A stretch of 22,899 nt of DNA from Trichomonas tenax (Eukaryota; Parabasalia; Trichomonadida; Trichomonadidae), in NCBI GenBank assembly GCA_023091735.1, contig JALKBU010000838.1, forward strand, positions 1-22,899. The letters run 5' to 3'. The number at the start of each line of letters is the position of its first letter. The first letter of the stretch is position 1. Positions 8,928 to 18,622 of this stretch are shown one piece after another. Under the pieces are notes generated by a model. That model did no database searches, was not told the origin of the DNA, and worked only from the letters and a program-made list of their open reading frames with translations. The position numbers were made by a program, and so were the translations under genes.

Positions 8928-9146
8928 TTATTCCAATTTATAAGTAAGTTTAATTTCCTTCATTTTTTCCTTCCACATTTCTACTACCTCATCTAGAGCA
9001 TGCGTGGAAATAAATTCTGTAATTTCCTTCATGATTTGTATCTCAACATCCGTTGGTAAATGAAGATCGATAATAGTCTTCATCATAACATCGCTTATTT
9101 TATAAGCGATGTTAATAGTTTCTTTTAGTGTTTCTAATCCTAGCAT
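8928..9146 (-). CDS. Small helical ORF, 72 aa, doubtful
   Basis: The predicted product is 72 aa and amphipathic-helical (VVEMWKEKMKEIKL near the C-terminus), with no recognised domain. Residue patterning looks more protein-like than most chance ORFs here. However, no initiator sequence precedes the ATG, and the ORF contains a perfect 12-bp inverted repeat at 9087-9113, odd for ordinary coding sequence. A second inverted repeat (AATCCTAG and CTAGGATT, 11 nt apart) straddles the start codon. It may be a real small gene, a remnant of a larger helical protein, or non-coding. Confidence 0.3.
   Translation of the reverse strand: MLGLETLKETINIAYKISDVMMKTIIDLHLPTDVEIQIMKEITEFISTHALDEVVEMWKEKMKEIKLTYKLE
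9087..9113. repeat. Perfect 12-bp hairpin with 3-nt loop
   Basis: AACATCGCTTAT and ATAAGCGATGTT are exact reverse complements separated by TTT. The hairpin lies inside a doubtful 72-codon ORF. Confidence 0.85.
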
Positions 9147-9220
9147 AATTTGAACTAGGATTATAGGCTAATGATCTTAACTTTTGTTCAATTTGAAAGC
9201 TAGCAGAGACACGCGATTCA

Positions 9221-9300
9221 TTGATGAAGATCTTTGCTGAGAATTGAAGCAATTGATTGATTGCTGAAGATTTCTGCTAAGAATGGAAGTAATTGATTGA
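9221..9300 (+). repeat. Two-copy 40-bp tandem repeat
   Basis: Units 9221-9260 and 9261-9300 share the order GAAGAT, TTGCTGAG or CTGCTAAG, AATTGAAG or AATGGAAG, AATTGATTGA, with a handful of substitutions. The exact 40-bp spacing and the conserved unit end point to a local duplication that has begun to diverge. Confidence 0.75.
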
Positions 9301-10373
9301 GTGGATATATTACCTGTTGATTGTAGAGGTCATTGATTTATTAATGCTTGATCTCTCCTGGTTTTTAAAAGCTGTTCGTTTACTACCAATCCGACACTTT
9401 ACAAATGTCAGTTTTTTAGAAAGGTGGAGGCCTCAAATATGTCCTATCGACATTGTTGCTCAAAATCGTGGCTCTTAAGGATAACCCTATCAAAGCTCGG
9501 CCCAAAAATGCCGAATAATTTATCCATACACAAATCAGACTCATTCTTATATTTTGATATTTCGAATTTGCTGTCCATTCGCAATATAACTCTAACACAC
9601 AATCGAATATAGGCAAGAATGAGTAACCATCGACTTTTCGGGATGTGATTACACAATATCGAGATCATATTAACTAAATAAGTAAGAATTAGGGTTTTAT
9701 GCTTAACGAACAAATAATATCAAATGCGTAAATGTGTATTATCTAGTTAAAATCGATCTTGATTGTGTTTTTAACAGAGAGATGAAATAAATTGAAGTAA
9801 AATTTGCGAATTAAGGCAGCTCAGTGTAATATAACACGGAAGCACAAAAATGTAGATGTATTTCCTTTAATCAATTTCTTTTATCACTTACTATTAGTTG
9901 AATGCTCATCAATAAAAATTGTCATTCACTAATTTATGATATGATTTAAATTAAACGGGTCACAGGCTATTGAAGAGAATAGGAGAAAAGCCATAATTAC
10001 AAGTTTTAATTCTTTGTCAAAATAATTTTACGTGTCAAAATGATAATGTCAATTGTCAGAAAATGTTTTTTTCATAATTCATTGTTTGTATTTTTGTTCT
10101 GAACCATATATGCTAGAAAATATAATTAGCAAAATTTCTTCTTAGGCTATGCAAATATAACTACTAACTATGAAATTATAATGATTTTTGAAATATATGT
10201 TTGAATCAACAATATAATTAGCAACTAAATGCAACATAACCAACAATATATACATCCTACATAATGTATCTTAGTTATATTCAAATTTGATTCTAATTTC
10301 AAGATTTGCTATCTGAATTGTTTTTATGGAAATTTTGTTTTCTTGTGAATGCCTAAGGTTTGTTGTAGCAAAT
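9301..10373. other. Long gene-poor region
   Basis: Several overlapping ORFs of 60-104 codons occur on both strands between 9293 and 10585, but none shows a family motif, coding bias or promoter context. Some encode Pmp-like looking stretches (around 9400-9480) only if frameshifts are assumed, so I call no gene. TTTACGTGTCA is present at 10027-10037. The density of chance-like ORFs in 9400-9720 may mark a decayed gene that I cannot identify. Confidence 0.4.
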
Positions 10374-11819
10374 TCAAGTTTCTTCGTCAATTCCAAATAT
10401 TTCCTGATAAACTTGTTGAACGATATCATCAAAATCACATTCCATCTCTTCCAGTTCGTTTTGAATGCCAGATTCACATAATATTCTAACGAATTCATCG
10501 AGCTGATTACCGTTATGGTTTTGGATATAGTTAAAAACGAATTTGAGACCAGTAATGAGTTCAACATTGTCTGAAATGATATCAATGACTTCCAATAGCT
10601 TCAAAAATGCGCTTGCAAAACCTGCACTGTCTCCATGTGGCAGCCATAGATCTAACGGACCGAAGAGGCCAGGGAACGAGCTCATTATTGATGCGATCAA
10701 ATTTCCAATCATTGAAATTTCCTTTGAGTTTCCAATCAAAATGATTGTGATAAAATCATCAAATAACTCTTGAGTATCAAAACAAAGAATATTGTTAGCA
10801 AATGCATTTTGATCCGCTTTGATATACTTCTCGAATAACTGTATTGCTATCAATCTTAATTCGCCTGATTTTGGCGAATTATTAAATTTAAGATTTCCTC
10901 TTGCAATCGATATCAAATTTGGATCAAAGAATTCAAAGTTCTCGGTTATCGCAATAATCTTCAAAGGATACTTAACATAATCATCTCCGAATGTTATTAC
11001 ATTAAGAAATGCTGAAATCGTGTCTTCATCTTCGAAACTTGTCAATCTATGCTCAAACAATGAATAAAGCAAAAATGCTCTCTCTTCAAGGAATAAAGGA
11101 ATATCTGCTGGTTGCTCTTCTTCCTCAGGATCGTTTGAACATGCAACTAATGATAACACAAACTGAATTCCATCTCTCGCGGCTTCATGAGCTTGTAGAC
11201 TAAAATCATGATCACTTGATTTGTTGTCATCGATTAAAATCTCACAAGCGACTTTTATCATAAGATCGGCAAAATGTATGATGTTCTTAGACAAATCGAT
11301 AATACCTGGACGTAGGAATATCTTATCTAAGATAAATGGAAAATTCGGATTCAAGTAATCGATTGTGTTTGCATTAAAAAGAGTACACACCAAAAGTATA
11401 TTAGATCTAGCGAATTTAACATTGTCTAGCGTAATGTTTTCGATAGAAGCGAAAGTATTTGAAGCAAATATCATCATATCAGGATTGATATAATCTGGAT
11501 ATCTCAAACAATACTGTGCGAGACATAGCATACCGTCTGATAGTTGTTTTAGGTCTGCACAATGGTTTTGTATTGCGTCCATGATTAATAAAGCGAAATT
11601 GAGTTCTTTGACTGCATCAAGAGATACAGAGTATTCTGATTGACAAATGCCATAAATAAAATCGAAACTAGCTTCCAATTCTTCAAAAAATGTGTGATAT
11701 CTTCTCTCTATTTCGTTAACAATCGCACGCTGCTGTTCTTCTGTGTTCATTGCTTTGATTATCATCGCGAATTTCCTGAATTGTTTTGACTTTTCTCCTT
11801 CTTTATAATCACTTTTCAT
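10374..11819 (-). CDS. ARM-repeat protein, divergent importin-alpha-like
   Basis: This encodes 481 aa from ATG 11819; the frame is open 12 codons further but only to a GTG. The product is nearly all helical with repeated helix pairs and hydrophobic spacing typical of ARM/HEAT solenoids. The N-terminus is Lys-rich (KSDYKEGEKSKQFRKF), like a weak importin-beta-binding region. The C-terminus has ELEEMECDFDDIVQQVYQEI followed by FG and acidic residues. This recalls the last ARM repeat and acidic tail of importin-alpha, where a short helix with a tyrosine precedes YFG and acid residues. A nuclear transport adaptor is therefore plausible, but the conserved Trp/Asn ladder of true importin-alpha is not evident, so it may be another ARM protein. 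The start is supported by TCACTTTTATAG 11 nt upstream. The stop is TGA. Confidence 0.8.
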   Translation of the reverse strand: MKSDYKEGEKSKQFRKFAMIIKAMNTEEQQRAIVNEIERRYHTFFEELEASFDFIYGICQSEYSVSLDAVKELNFALLIMDAIQNHCADLKQLSDGMLCLAQYCLRYPDYINPDMMIFASNTFASIENITLDNVKFARSNILLVCTLFNANTIDYLNPNFPFILDKIFLRPGIIDLSKNIIHFADLMIKVACEILIDDNKSSDHDFSLQAHEAARDGIQFVLSLVACSNDPEEEEQPADIPLFLEERAFLLYSLFEHRLTSFEDEDTISAFLNVITFGDDYVKYPLKIIAITENFEFFDPNLISIARGNLKFNNSPKSGELRLIAIQLFEKYIKADQNAFANNILCFDTQELFDDFITIILIGNSKEISMIGNLIASIMSSFPGLFGPLDLWLPHGDSAGFASAFLKLLEVIDIISDNVELITGLKFVFNYIQNHNGNQLDEFVRILCESGIQNELEEMECDFDDIVQQVYQEIFGIDEET

Positions 11820-11825
11820 TCTATA

Positions 11826-11852
11826 AAAGTGACAAAAAATTCTAGAAAGTGA
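11826..11852 (-). promoter_or_regulatory. Tandem initiator elements of the ARM-repeat gene
   Basis: Read on the minus strand, TCACTTT occurs twice, at 11826-11832 and 11846-11852. Both match the trichomonad initiator TCA-Y-W-Y-Y. The nearer one would give a leader of about 11 nt, the usual length; the farther one about 31 nt. This also argues for ATG 11819 over the upstream GTG. Confidence 0.6.
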
Positions 11853-12504
11853 CACAAATTTTTAATTGCAATATCTCAAGAAATACTCATTATCTAATTT
11901 TATCATTAAAATGACATTATGTATATTTCAAACAGTCATTGCATATAAGGTTTTCTAAGGATTATAGCCATTTTCAAGTCCGATTTTCATAGAAACAATC
12001 TTTGTGAAACATATTTTATCAAGAAGGAAGCAAGCACTTCTTAAGATACTCCTTTGAGAAAAAAGCACCAACCACACTGGATTCTTAAACACACTTAGAT
12101 TAAAGCTCAACACATTGCTTTCCTACCAAAAAAATGAGTGACATTACATGACAAATATTTCTCAACAATTCCAACATTTTACACAGATTTCATAACGCAA
12201 ATAACTACAGCAGATCAAGCTTAATCTATTTCAATGACAATAATCTTTACACAGCAAGAAATTATATCAATGCCACGTCATAATTTAAGACAAAGTTTAC
12301 ATGTCAATTTTAAGTTTACACGACAACAAATTTGCACTATTCGTCAAATTTGATGGTTTACATGACATAAATTGCATGCGATGTGAATTTTATATCAACA
12401 CATAATTGAAAACAAACTCGATTTTTGTCATTCACACACCTTAGAGAACCTAAATCGCAGCGAAAAACGCAATATTATTAAAATTTGAAATAAATTTTTT
12501 ATAA
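11853..12504. other. Divergent intergenic region before the DOCK gene
   Basis: No gene is seen in 650 bp. It holds TTACATGACA (12145-12154), TTTACATGTCA (12296-12306), TTTACACGACA (12315-12325) and TTTACATGACA (12357-12367), all pointing the same way towards the DOCK gene. TCATTCA at 12428-12434 is the best initiator match for that gene, about 75 nt before its ATG. Confidence 0.45.
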
Positions 12505-15500
12505 ATGAATAAATACGAAAATCAAGTCGAATTCATAGTGAACACGAAGCATCTGCGGTCAGAACCAATGGAGGTGGTCAACGAAATGGACCGAAGCAGT
12601 GGTTTATACCAGAATTTGAAGAACTGGACAGTTCCGATTCTTTCAAGTCCGACAATCAAGTATACTTTCGTCAATACCCTTGAAATGCCTCCACCAACAG
12701 TAGTGCAGTACAACAACGAGTTCAATCTCCCTGAAGAAGACAAAATTAACCTTGCAGGAAAGATAGAACAAAATGTTATTAACCAATTCTTGAAATTGAA
12801 GGAAATACCTTTCTCAAGCGATATCACGTACGACATAAACTCCGTGTTTTCGGTGACGGACTATAGGCCTTCGCCTGAGCCTTCTTTCACAATTCCTGAA
12901 ACTTTCGATAACTTGATTTACACATACATTTCGGTTTCTCTGCAGCCTGTTGGACAGCATGGTAGCTCAGAGCCGCTGTCAAACTACACAGGAATGCTAT
13001 TTATTTACAATGTTGCCACAAAAATGCCATTAACGGAAGCAGTATATTTCGAATATGTCCGCGGCAAAATTGAATTCAAAAAAACGAGTACTGGAACTGT
13101 GATTTTCAAGATTCCAAAAACAGAAAGAAATATTTTGTTAATTTCAGTGTTGATGCATCCAGATACAGGAAAACCCAACACATTTTTGTCAAATTGCTGC
13201 CCAGGAAATCGTTTACGCGTCGATAATCACATGTTTCATGTTCCTTTTGCATATTCAAGTGTCTATCCATATACAACGGTTCCTGAAACGAACTTCAGCT
13301 TTTCTTGGACACTTTTAAATGAGCAGGATGTACTTGGAAGGATAAATATACATCCTGGACCAGAAGATATTTCAATCAGCTTAATTTCAAAGGTAACAAT
13401 CAAAGAACTTCACGTCGATCAAATAGGAAAGTGCAGCACATCCGAGCATACTGACTCTAAGTTACCTTTTATGGCTCATCCAGCTCAATCACAAATTTTC
13501 AGCAAACTTCCAGTAATTACAATAACAAACATCTCATTTCAGTTCAACAATATACCAAAGGCCCATTTAATCTACTTCCGCGTATATTTCTGCGATGATT
13601 ACACAAATGTCCTCCAACCAACGAGTTCTGTTGGATTTATTCAGCAGACAGAAACAGTTCCATCAACATATTATCAATCATGCTATATGCAGCCAGCAAA
13701 GAAGATCGTATTCCCTGATATTGTCAGATTTTTCTTCAAGAACCCTTTAGGACCTAAATCGCACTTCGTAATGCAGTTCATCGTGCTCGGAAGTGAGAAA
13801 GAACCTGTGATCTACAAGTGCGGCATCATGGAGATCTTCCAGAACGGCCCTCTCGAGTTCGAGATGCAAACATACAGCACAATGCAACCAAAGAAGCTCC
13901 AGGGCGATTATTTGTCACGTCCTAAAGTCACAACGAAATCCAATCTTCAGTGCGTCATCGATTTACCTCCAGCTCTTTATCCACCACAGCAGTTCGTCGC
14001 TCTCTCTGAAGCTGTCGTGCCGCAGCAAGTTGAATGGGAAAAAATCAAATCTACACCGAGCAGTCTCTTAAAGCGACAAGTTTTGCCAACAACGATCAAA
14101 CTTTTGACAATCATAAGCCCGGAGACATTATCTTACATTCTTGAGTTACTTTCTAAGTTCCAGGATGACAAATGTATCAAAGATATCGTCAGATCATACA
14201 TCTACAACAACTTCAGACTGGCATCAATCAAACACAATTTCTTGTCGTCATTCGCAGCATCACTCGAACAGCTACTTCAGGATAATATCGATCAAAGGAA
14301 TGATATCATCAAGAATATAGTATTGAACTATGACATCATTGTTTCAATATTTGTTGTTTCATTTGATCAAAAGACAGAGGAATGGATTCCTTTGTCACTC
14401 ATCAATGTTTTCTTGAAGACCTCTGAAATGTTCGCCAAGTTAATCGAAAATAAAACAGAGCTCCAGCTTTCTGACGTCATATTGAAGTTTGGATGGATGG
14501 TCTACCACTTCTGCGCTCTCGTTGATGCCAAATCGATGACAATAGTCATCAATTACCATCTCAGGACAATGCTGGGAATAAAGAACAGCGACATGGCGAT
14601 GATGGCCGTCTTCGAATTCCTCATTCCATTCACACAGACACCTGACTTCTGCAGATACTACGCAACAAGAATTCCTGTCCGCCCACTATCAGAGAAGCTG
14701 ATGTCTCCTTTTCAGCCAACACTTTCTCTCATCTTCCTTTGCATATCGCAAGCTTTTGGTATGCAGAACGAGAAATTGATCTCTTTGGCTGTCAACTTCA
14801 TCGCAAGATTAACACTGCCTCTCGAGGCTGTTGCAGAAGGAAGAGACAAGTTCAGAGTTGGTTACGCTCTTTTCCCACTCTTCGACTTGCTCACTGTTGC
14901 TTACGACACAGTTTTCACTGATGACGACCGTCACATGCTCGTTCCTACGATTTTGTTCCTCCTCAGCTACATTCCTCGTGGGCTCATGCGCACATTCTTC
15001 AAGACAGTCAACGTAACTTTCAGAAAAAGAATTTTGGCTTTCTTGTACGTTGCCGTCAAGAGCTGCATCGAACAATTGTCAACAACAGTCACTGTTTATA
15101 ACTCTCAGCTCAACGAAATGACAAAGAGAATGCTCATGTTTGTTGCCACGAACTATAAGGAATTCTCTGAGTGCATTGGATCTGCTTGTTCATTGCTCAG
15201 TTTGCTTGCTAAAACTCCACACCAGATTCCTCGTAACTATCCAAGATTGTTCTCTGCAATCGCAGCTATTATCGAAGAATATCCGAGACAGAGACAGCTG
15301 ATGACAGATTTGTTATCAATGATAACAATGAAATTGCACATCGCTAGGTGTTTCGCGACAACTTTGATTCTTCTTTTCTTCAAGAGTGATTACGATACGC
15401 GTAACAGTATCATTATCTCATCAGCGGAATTTCTCGATGTATTGACATCACTTATGCTCAATCAACCGGCTGAATCCATTCCTCTGTATCAGCTGATGCT

Positions 15501-16974
15501 TGAAAGAATCGGAGAATATTCGAGGATATTCCATAACGAAGATTTTGTTGACAAAATGACCGAAAAGTTGGACTCAGCGAAGAAACTTGCTGAAGTTATT
15601 AAGAACATGAGAAATTCATCTCACAGCCCTGCGGAACAATGCGAGTACGTTATGCAGATCGCTAACCAGTACATGACATATCCATCAATGAGACTCAAAT
15701 GGCTTTCTGAGTTAGTCAGCATCAACAAGCAGAGCAATTACTATTCCGCTGCTTTCGTTGCTCAGCTACACAAGTGTGCGTTGATCGCTACTGTCATTGA
15801 GCACGAGAGAAAGATGAAAGGAGAAGTGATAAACGTCACTCTTCCTATAGAACATAATCTTTTGGTGACGCAGCCAATAACAATGTCTAAGGCGACAATC
15901 GGAAGAGATATTATGCTTTTCGATAAGGACTTCGAGTTCATTCCATCTGTTATGGTTGAGACGAAGATCGACTTCAAGGCCGTCAGCGATGCTTTCAAGT
16001 TACACGCAGGTGATTTCACAATCGATATGTTCAAGCAGACAATCGAAGAAGCAATCGAATACGGAACGAAAGTCAGAGCTCTTTATTCCATCAGATGTCT
16101 TAGATCAATACAGTTGAGAATCTTTGCATCATCAAAGCAGTTCAACGAGCTTTCAACAATCTGCACAACAATCGCAGGAATCCTCAAAGATATTCCAATC
16201 AGTGATTCATCGGAATACGATATTCCTTACATTTTCACTGTCGATGGCAATCATATGTATTGCTATGATCCAGGAACTGAGAAACCACTCGGAACTCGTG
16301 TGTATCCATATGAAGAGAATGATAATGATAACAAAGTCGAATTCAAACACGCGTGGCGTGTATTTTCGACAAAAGTTACTCCGATGGAACTTGAGAATGC
16401 TAAAGACTCAGAAAAAAAGGTAATCATCATTGTGAGATATACTGTCGAAGATCCACTTCCAAGATTCACTCCAACATCGAAGATCATCGAAAGCAAAGAT
16501 AGAAGGATCTCAATCAGAGAATACGTAGATATCGAAACAGACAGATTATGCAGATTGATGGATATCACATCATGTGAACTCGAGAGATGCTTCCCAACGC
16601 GCAATATCGATGCCGTGTTCGGAAAGACAAAGCAAAACATTGAAGGAGACCTCAAGAGAGTTGTTTGGCTCATTAAAGCAGCTCTTTCTTCAGATCATTC
16701 CCTTTTCTGGCTCTTCAAGTTGCTCGAAAAGAAAGGAAATGCAGCCTTCGCAAAACGTTTTGCTGAGAATACACTCCTTCGCTTGCAGAGATTGATTAAG
16801 ATCTATCACAGAGCGATCGAATACTTAGAGTCTGTCGAACACTTCAATCAATATGCAGAACTCCAGAAATCGCGAAATGAGTTCCTGCAGCACTTCAATT
16901 TGCCTGATATCGACACAAAGAGTTATGAAGGAAGAAGAGATCCTATTATGGACAAATGCGATTTCGAACAATAA
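12505..16974 (+). CDS. DOCK-family Rho guanine-nucleotide exchange factor
   Basis: This encodes 1489 aa. A divergent N-terminal region leads to a C2/DHR-1-type domain at about 295-460, with strands around AHLIYFRVYFCDD, a KKIVFPDIVRFFF segment and HFVMQFIVLG. DHR-1 domains bind phosphoinositides and recruit the protein to membranes. A long helical/ARM-like middle follows (about 520-1020). The DHR-2 exchange domain occupies about 1035-1465. Its lobe A is clear, with the order IANQYMTYPSMRLKWLSEL then the YYSAAFVAQLHKCALIATVIE helix pair; lobes B and C follow, with RYTVEDPLPRF and RISIREYVDIE before the final helices. It should activate Rac/Cdc42-like GTPases and drive actin remodelling, relevant to amoeboid adhesion. 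No SH3 domain is seen at the N-terminus. Length and domain order are typical of the family. The ATG is the first in frame; the stop TAA does not form UAAA. Confidence 0.9.
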   Translation: MNKYENQVEFIVNTKHLRSEPMEVVNEMDRSSGLYQNLKNWTVPILSSPTIKYTFVNTLEMPPPTVVQYNNEFNLPEEDKINLAGKIEQNVINQFLKLKEIPFSSDITYDINSVFSVTDYRPSPEPSFTIPETFDNLIYTYISVSLQPVGQHGSSEPLSNYTGMLFIYNVATKMPLTEAVYFEYVRGKIEFKKTSTGTVIFKIPKTERNILLISVLMHPDTGKPNTFLSNCCPGNRLRVDNHMFHVPFAYSSVYPYTTVPETNFSFSWTLLNEQDVLGRINIHPGPEDISISLISKVTIKELHVDQIGKCSTSEHTDSKLPFMAHPAQSQIFSKLPVITITNISFQFNNIPKAHLIYFRVYFCDDYTNVLQPTSSVGFIQQTETVPSTYYQSCYMQPAKKIVFPDIVRFFFKNPLGPKSHFVMQFIVLGSEKEPVIYKCGIMEIFQNGPLEFEMQTYSTMQPKKLQGDYLSRPKVTTKSNLQCVIDLPPALYPPQQFVALSEAVVPQQVEWEKIKSTPSSLLKRQVLPTTIKLLTIISPETLSYILELLSKFQDDKCIKDIVRSYIYNNFRLASIKHNFLSSFAASLEQLLQDNIDQRNDIIKNIVLNYDIIVSIFVVSFDQKTEEWIPLSLINVFLKTSEMFAKLIENKTELQLSDVILKFGWMVYHFCALVDAKSMTIVINYHLRTMLGIKNSDMAMMAVFEFLIPFTQTPDFCRYYATRIPVRPLSEKLMSPFQPTLSLIFLCISQAFGMQNEKLISLAVNFIARLTLPLEAVAEGRDKFRVGYALFPLFDLLTVAYDTVFTDDDRHMLVPTILFLLSYIPRGLMRTFFKTVNVTFRKRILAFLYVAVKSCIEQLSTTVTVYNSQLNEMTKRMLMFVATNYKEFSECIGSACSLLSLLAKTPHQIPRNYPRLFSAIAAIIEEYPRQRQLMTDLLSMITMKLHIARCFATTLILLFFKSDYDTRNSIIISSAEFLDVLTSLMLNQPAESIPLYQLMLERIGEYSRIFHNEDFVDKMTEKLDSAKKLAEVIKNMRNSSHSPAEQCEYVMQIANQYMTYPSMRLKWLSELVSINKQSNYYSAAFVAQLHKCALIATVIEHERKMKGEVINVTLPIEHNLLVTQPITMSKATIGRDIMLFDKDFEFIPSVMVETKIDFKAVSDAFKLHAGDFTIDMFKQTIEEAIEYGTKVRALYSIRCLRSIQLRIFASSKQFNELSTICTTIAGILKDIPISDSSEYDIPYIFTVDGNHMYCYDPGTEKPLGTRVYPYEENDNDNKVEFKHAWRVFSTKVTPMELENAKDSEKKVIIIVRYTVEDPLPRFTPTSKIIESKDRRISIREYVDIETDRLCRLMDITSCELERCFPTRNIDAVFGKTKQNIEGDLKRVVWLIKAALSSDHSLFWLFKLLEKKGNAAFAKRFAENTLLRLQRLIKIYHRAIEYLESVEHFNQYAELQKSRNEFLQHFNLPDIDTKSYEGRRDPIMDKCDFEQ

Positions 16975-17389
16975 CTTAATTTTATGTTTTTTTATCTAAA
17001 TATTTCTAATCTTGTTTTATTCATTTTTTGATTTTTTTATTTTGATAAAATCGCCTTTTATTAAATCGATGAAATTGATACTTTAATAGTGTTATTTTGC
17101 ATCACCATATAAATAATGACAGTGTATTTTCATTTTCTATCATCAAAATTATAATTAGTCATGTGATAAACGAAATACAACATGAACAATAACTTCGAAA
17201 AATTGGTAAATTTATATTGAAGTTATTTCATGAATAAGGAAAGATCAAAAATATTCTATGTAATGATTAGATGAAGAATATATAATAGTATATTAATTTA
17301 TAAGATTTGAATTGTTAATAATTTTTGGTATCGAGATAAAGCTCACTTTTTAGGTTCGAGAAAATTAAAAAAATTTTGTGCACGTTTAG
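16975..17389. other. Intergenic region with a strong initiator match
   Basis: AT-rich, without a gene. TCACTTT at 17343-17349 is a perfect initiator match, about 40 nt upstream of the open frame that begins at 17390. It suggests transcription starts near 17345, although no ATG in the correct frame follows. Confidence 0.4.
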
Positions 17390-18052
17390 AAAAAAATTTT
17401 AGAAAAACTTGTTTTGAATTATCCTTCTTGTTACAAGTCGAATAGCCACTATTTTGCAGATGGAGGTCCATCAATAGTTTCTTCTTTATTTAGGAAGAAG
17501 AAAGAGCAGGAAAAATTTGAAGAAAAGCCAATAAAATCAAACGTAACATTCGAAAGAACTGAAACAAATTCATCATTACCACCATTATACTCTGAAATTC
17601 CACAAAATACGGCCAAACCTCAGTTTTCTACACAATTTAGTCAACTTCCACAACAAAAACAGCAAATCAAGATCCAATTATCAGAACCAAAGACTATAAT
17701 CGATTATCAGGACAATGCTCCTAAAGAAGATCCAAAAACACGCAATCTTAGCCCTGGAACACTCCATACATTGCTTAATGCGGAACTCGACCACTTCATA
17801 AAGATAGAGTCAGAAATTGGTCAAGTTGCCGAAATCGTTGGAAATGTTCAAGTCGCGGACCATGAGCAAAAAGTTGCTCAGACAATTATTTATAATGAAG
17901 ATGATTCGAAAGAAATGGAGGAATTGGACGCTTTGGACAATGAAATCGCGAGATTAGAAGAGATTCTTGCATACAAACTCGAACAGAAGCGTTTGCAAGA
18001 TGAAGAATATTATAGTTACGGATATTATTCGGATTACTCTGATGATAATTGA
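17390..18052 (+). CDS. Gln/Lys/Glu-rich hypothetical protein lacking an in-frame start ATG
   Basis: The open frame is 220 codons and looks coding throughout: basic FRKKKEQEKFEEKP near the start, a Ser/Pro/Gln-rich centre, then a helical acidic region (about 120-205) and a Tyr/Asp-rich end with YYSYGYYSDYSDDN. The only in-frame Met is near residue 180, too late to be the main start. The first ATG after the initiator (17460) is in the wrong frame and reaches a stop after five codons. Possible explanations are a frameshift in the homopolymer-rich 17360-17410 stretch, a TTG start at 17414, or a 5' exon not visible here. No GTAYGT donor with the ACTAACACACAG-type acceptor of trichomonad introns is seen. 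Function unknown; probably disordered, with a short coiled coil. Confidence 0.55.
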   Translation, partial: KKILEKLVLNYPSCYKSNSHYFADGGPSIVSSLFRKKKEQEKFEEKPIKSNVTFERTETNSSLPPLYSEIPQNTAKPQFSTQFSQLPQQKQQIKIQLSEPKTIIDYQDNAPKEDPKTRNLSPGTLHTLLNAELDHFIKIESEIGQVAEIVGNVQVADHEQKVAQTIIYNEDDSKEMEELDALDNEIARLEEILAYKLEQKRLQDEEYYSYGYYSDYSDDN

Positions 18053-18622
18053 TAACCAGACCATAGCGATGACGTTTCAAAAAGATTACAATCAATTATA
18101 ACACATATTATACTCTTTATAATATTCTTTATAACTTTAGATTTAGTATATATTTCAGCTATGCATTACCTATATAAATTGTTTAATAAAGCCTTGTTTG
18201 CATTTAATTAAATTTGAAAATATAATTTTTAAATGAATGATATTAAGTGGCGTATAGAGAGCAACACCCGGGCGCTGAAAATAAGATATGTACTTATGAA
18301 ATTGATATGATATGACGTCTCTTCATTACATGAAATAGAATTGATCAATTTATTTTAGAAATAGAACATAAAAATGATTCCACATATATCTGCACAATGT
18401 GTAGATATCAATAAATCGAAATTGAAGTCTTTGGAACATAATCGATGCAAATATCTTTCACATTCTGTTTTTAAAAATGCTATCTCATGTGCAAATTTGT
18501 GAAAACAGCTGCTCTAAGGCTTTCGTATTCTTAATTCTTTGAATTGTATTTGTTACTATAATAAATAAGTATCAAATTTGAAATGCAATAACAAAATTTA
18601 GTGTAACTGAATTTTTTCATTA
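18053..18622. other. Gene-free convergent intergenic region
   Basis: About 570 bp between convergent genes. It is AT-rich with a small GC-rich patch (18260-18285, around CACCCGGGCGCTG). No gene, hairpin or motif cluster can be supported. Confidence 0.45.

Noticed and set aside
9293..9713. Cluster of overlapping 60-90-codon ORFs on both strands, one with Pmp-like flavour
   Set aside because: Any Pmp reading needs several frameshifts; no intact motif such as GGA-[ILV] is present in frame.
10271..10585. 104-codon minus ORF overlapping the end of the ARM-repeat gene
   Set aside because: It is a shifted-frame shadow of the ARM gene with no independent support.
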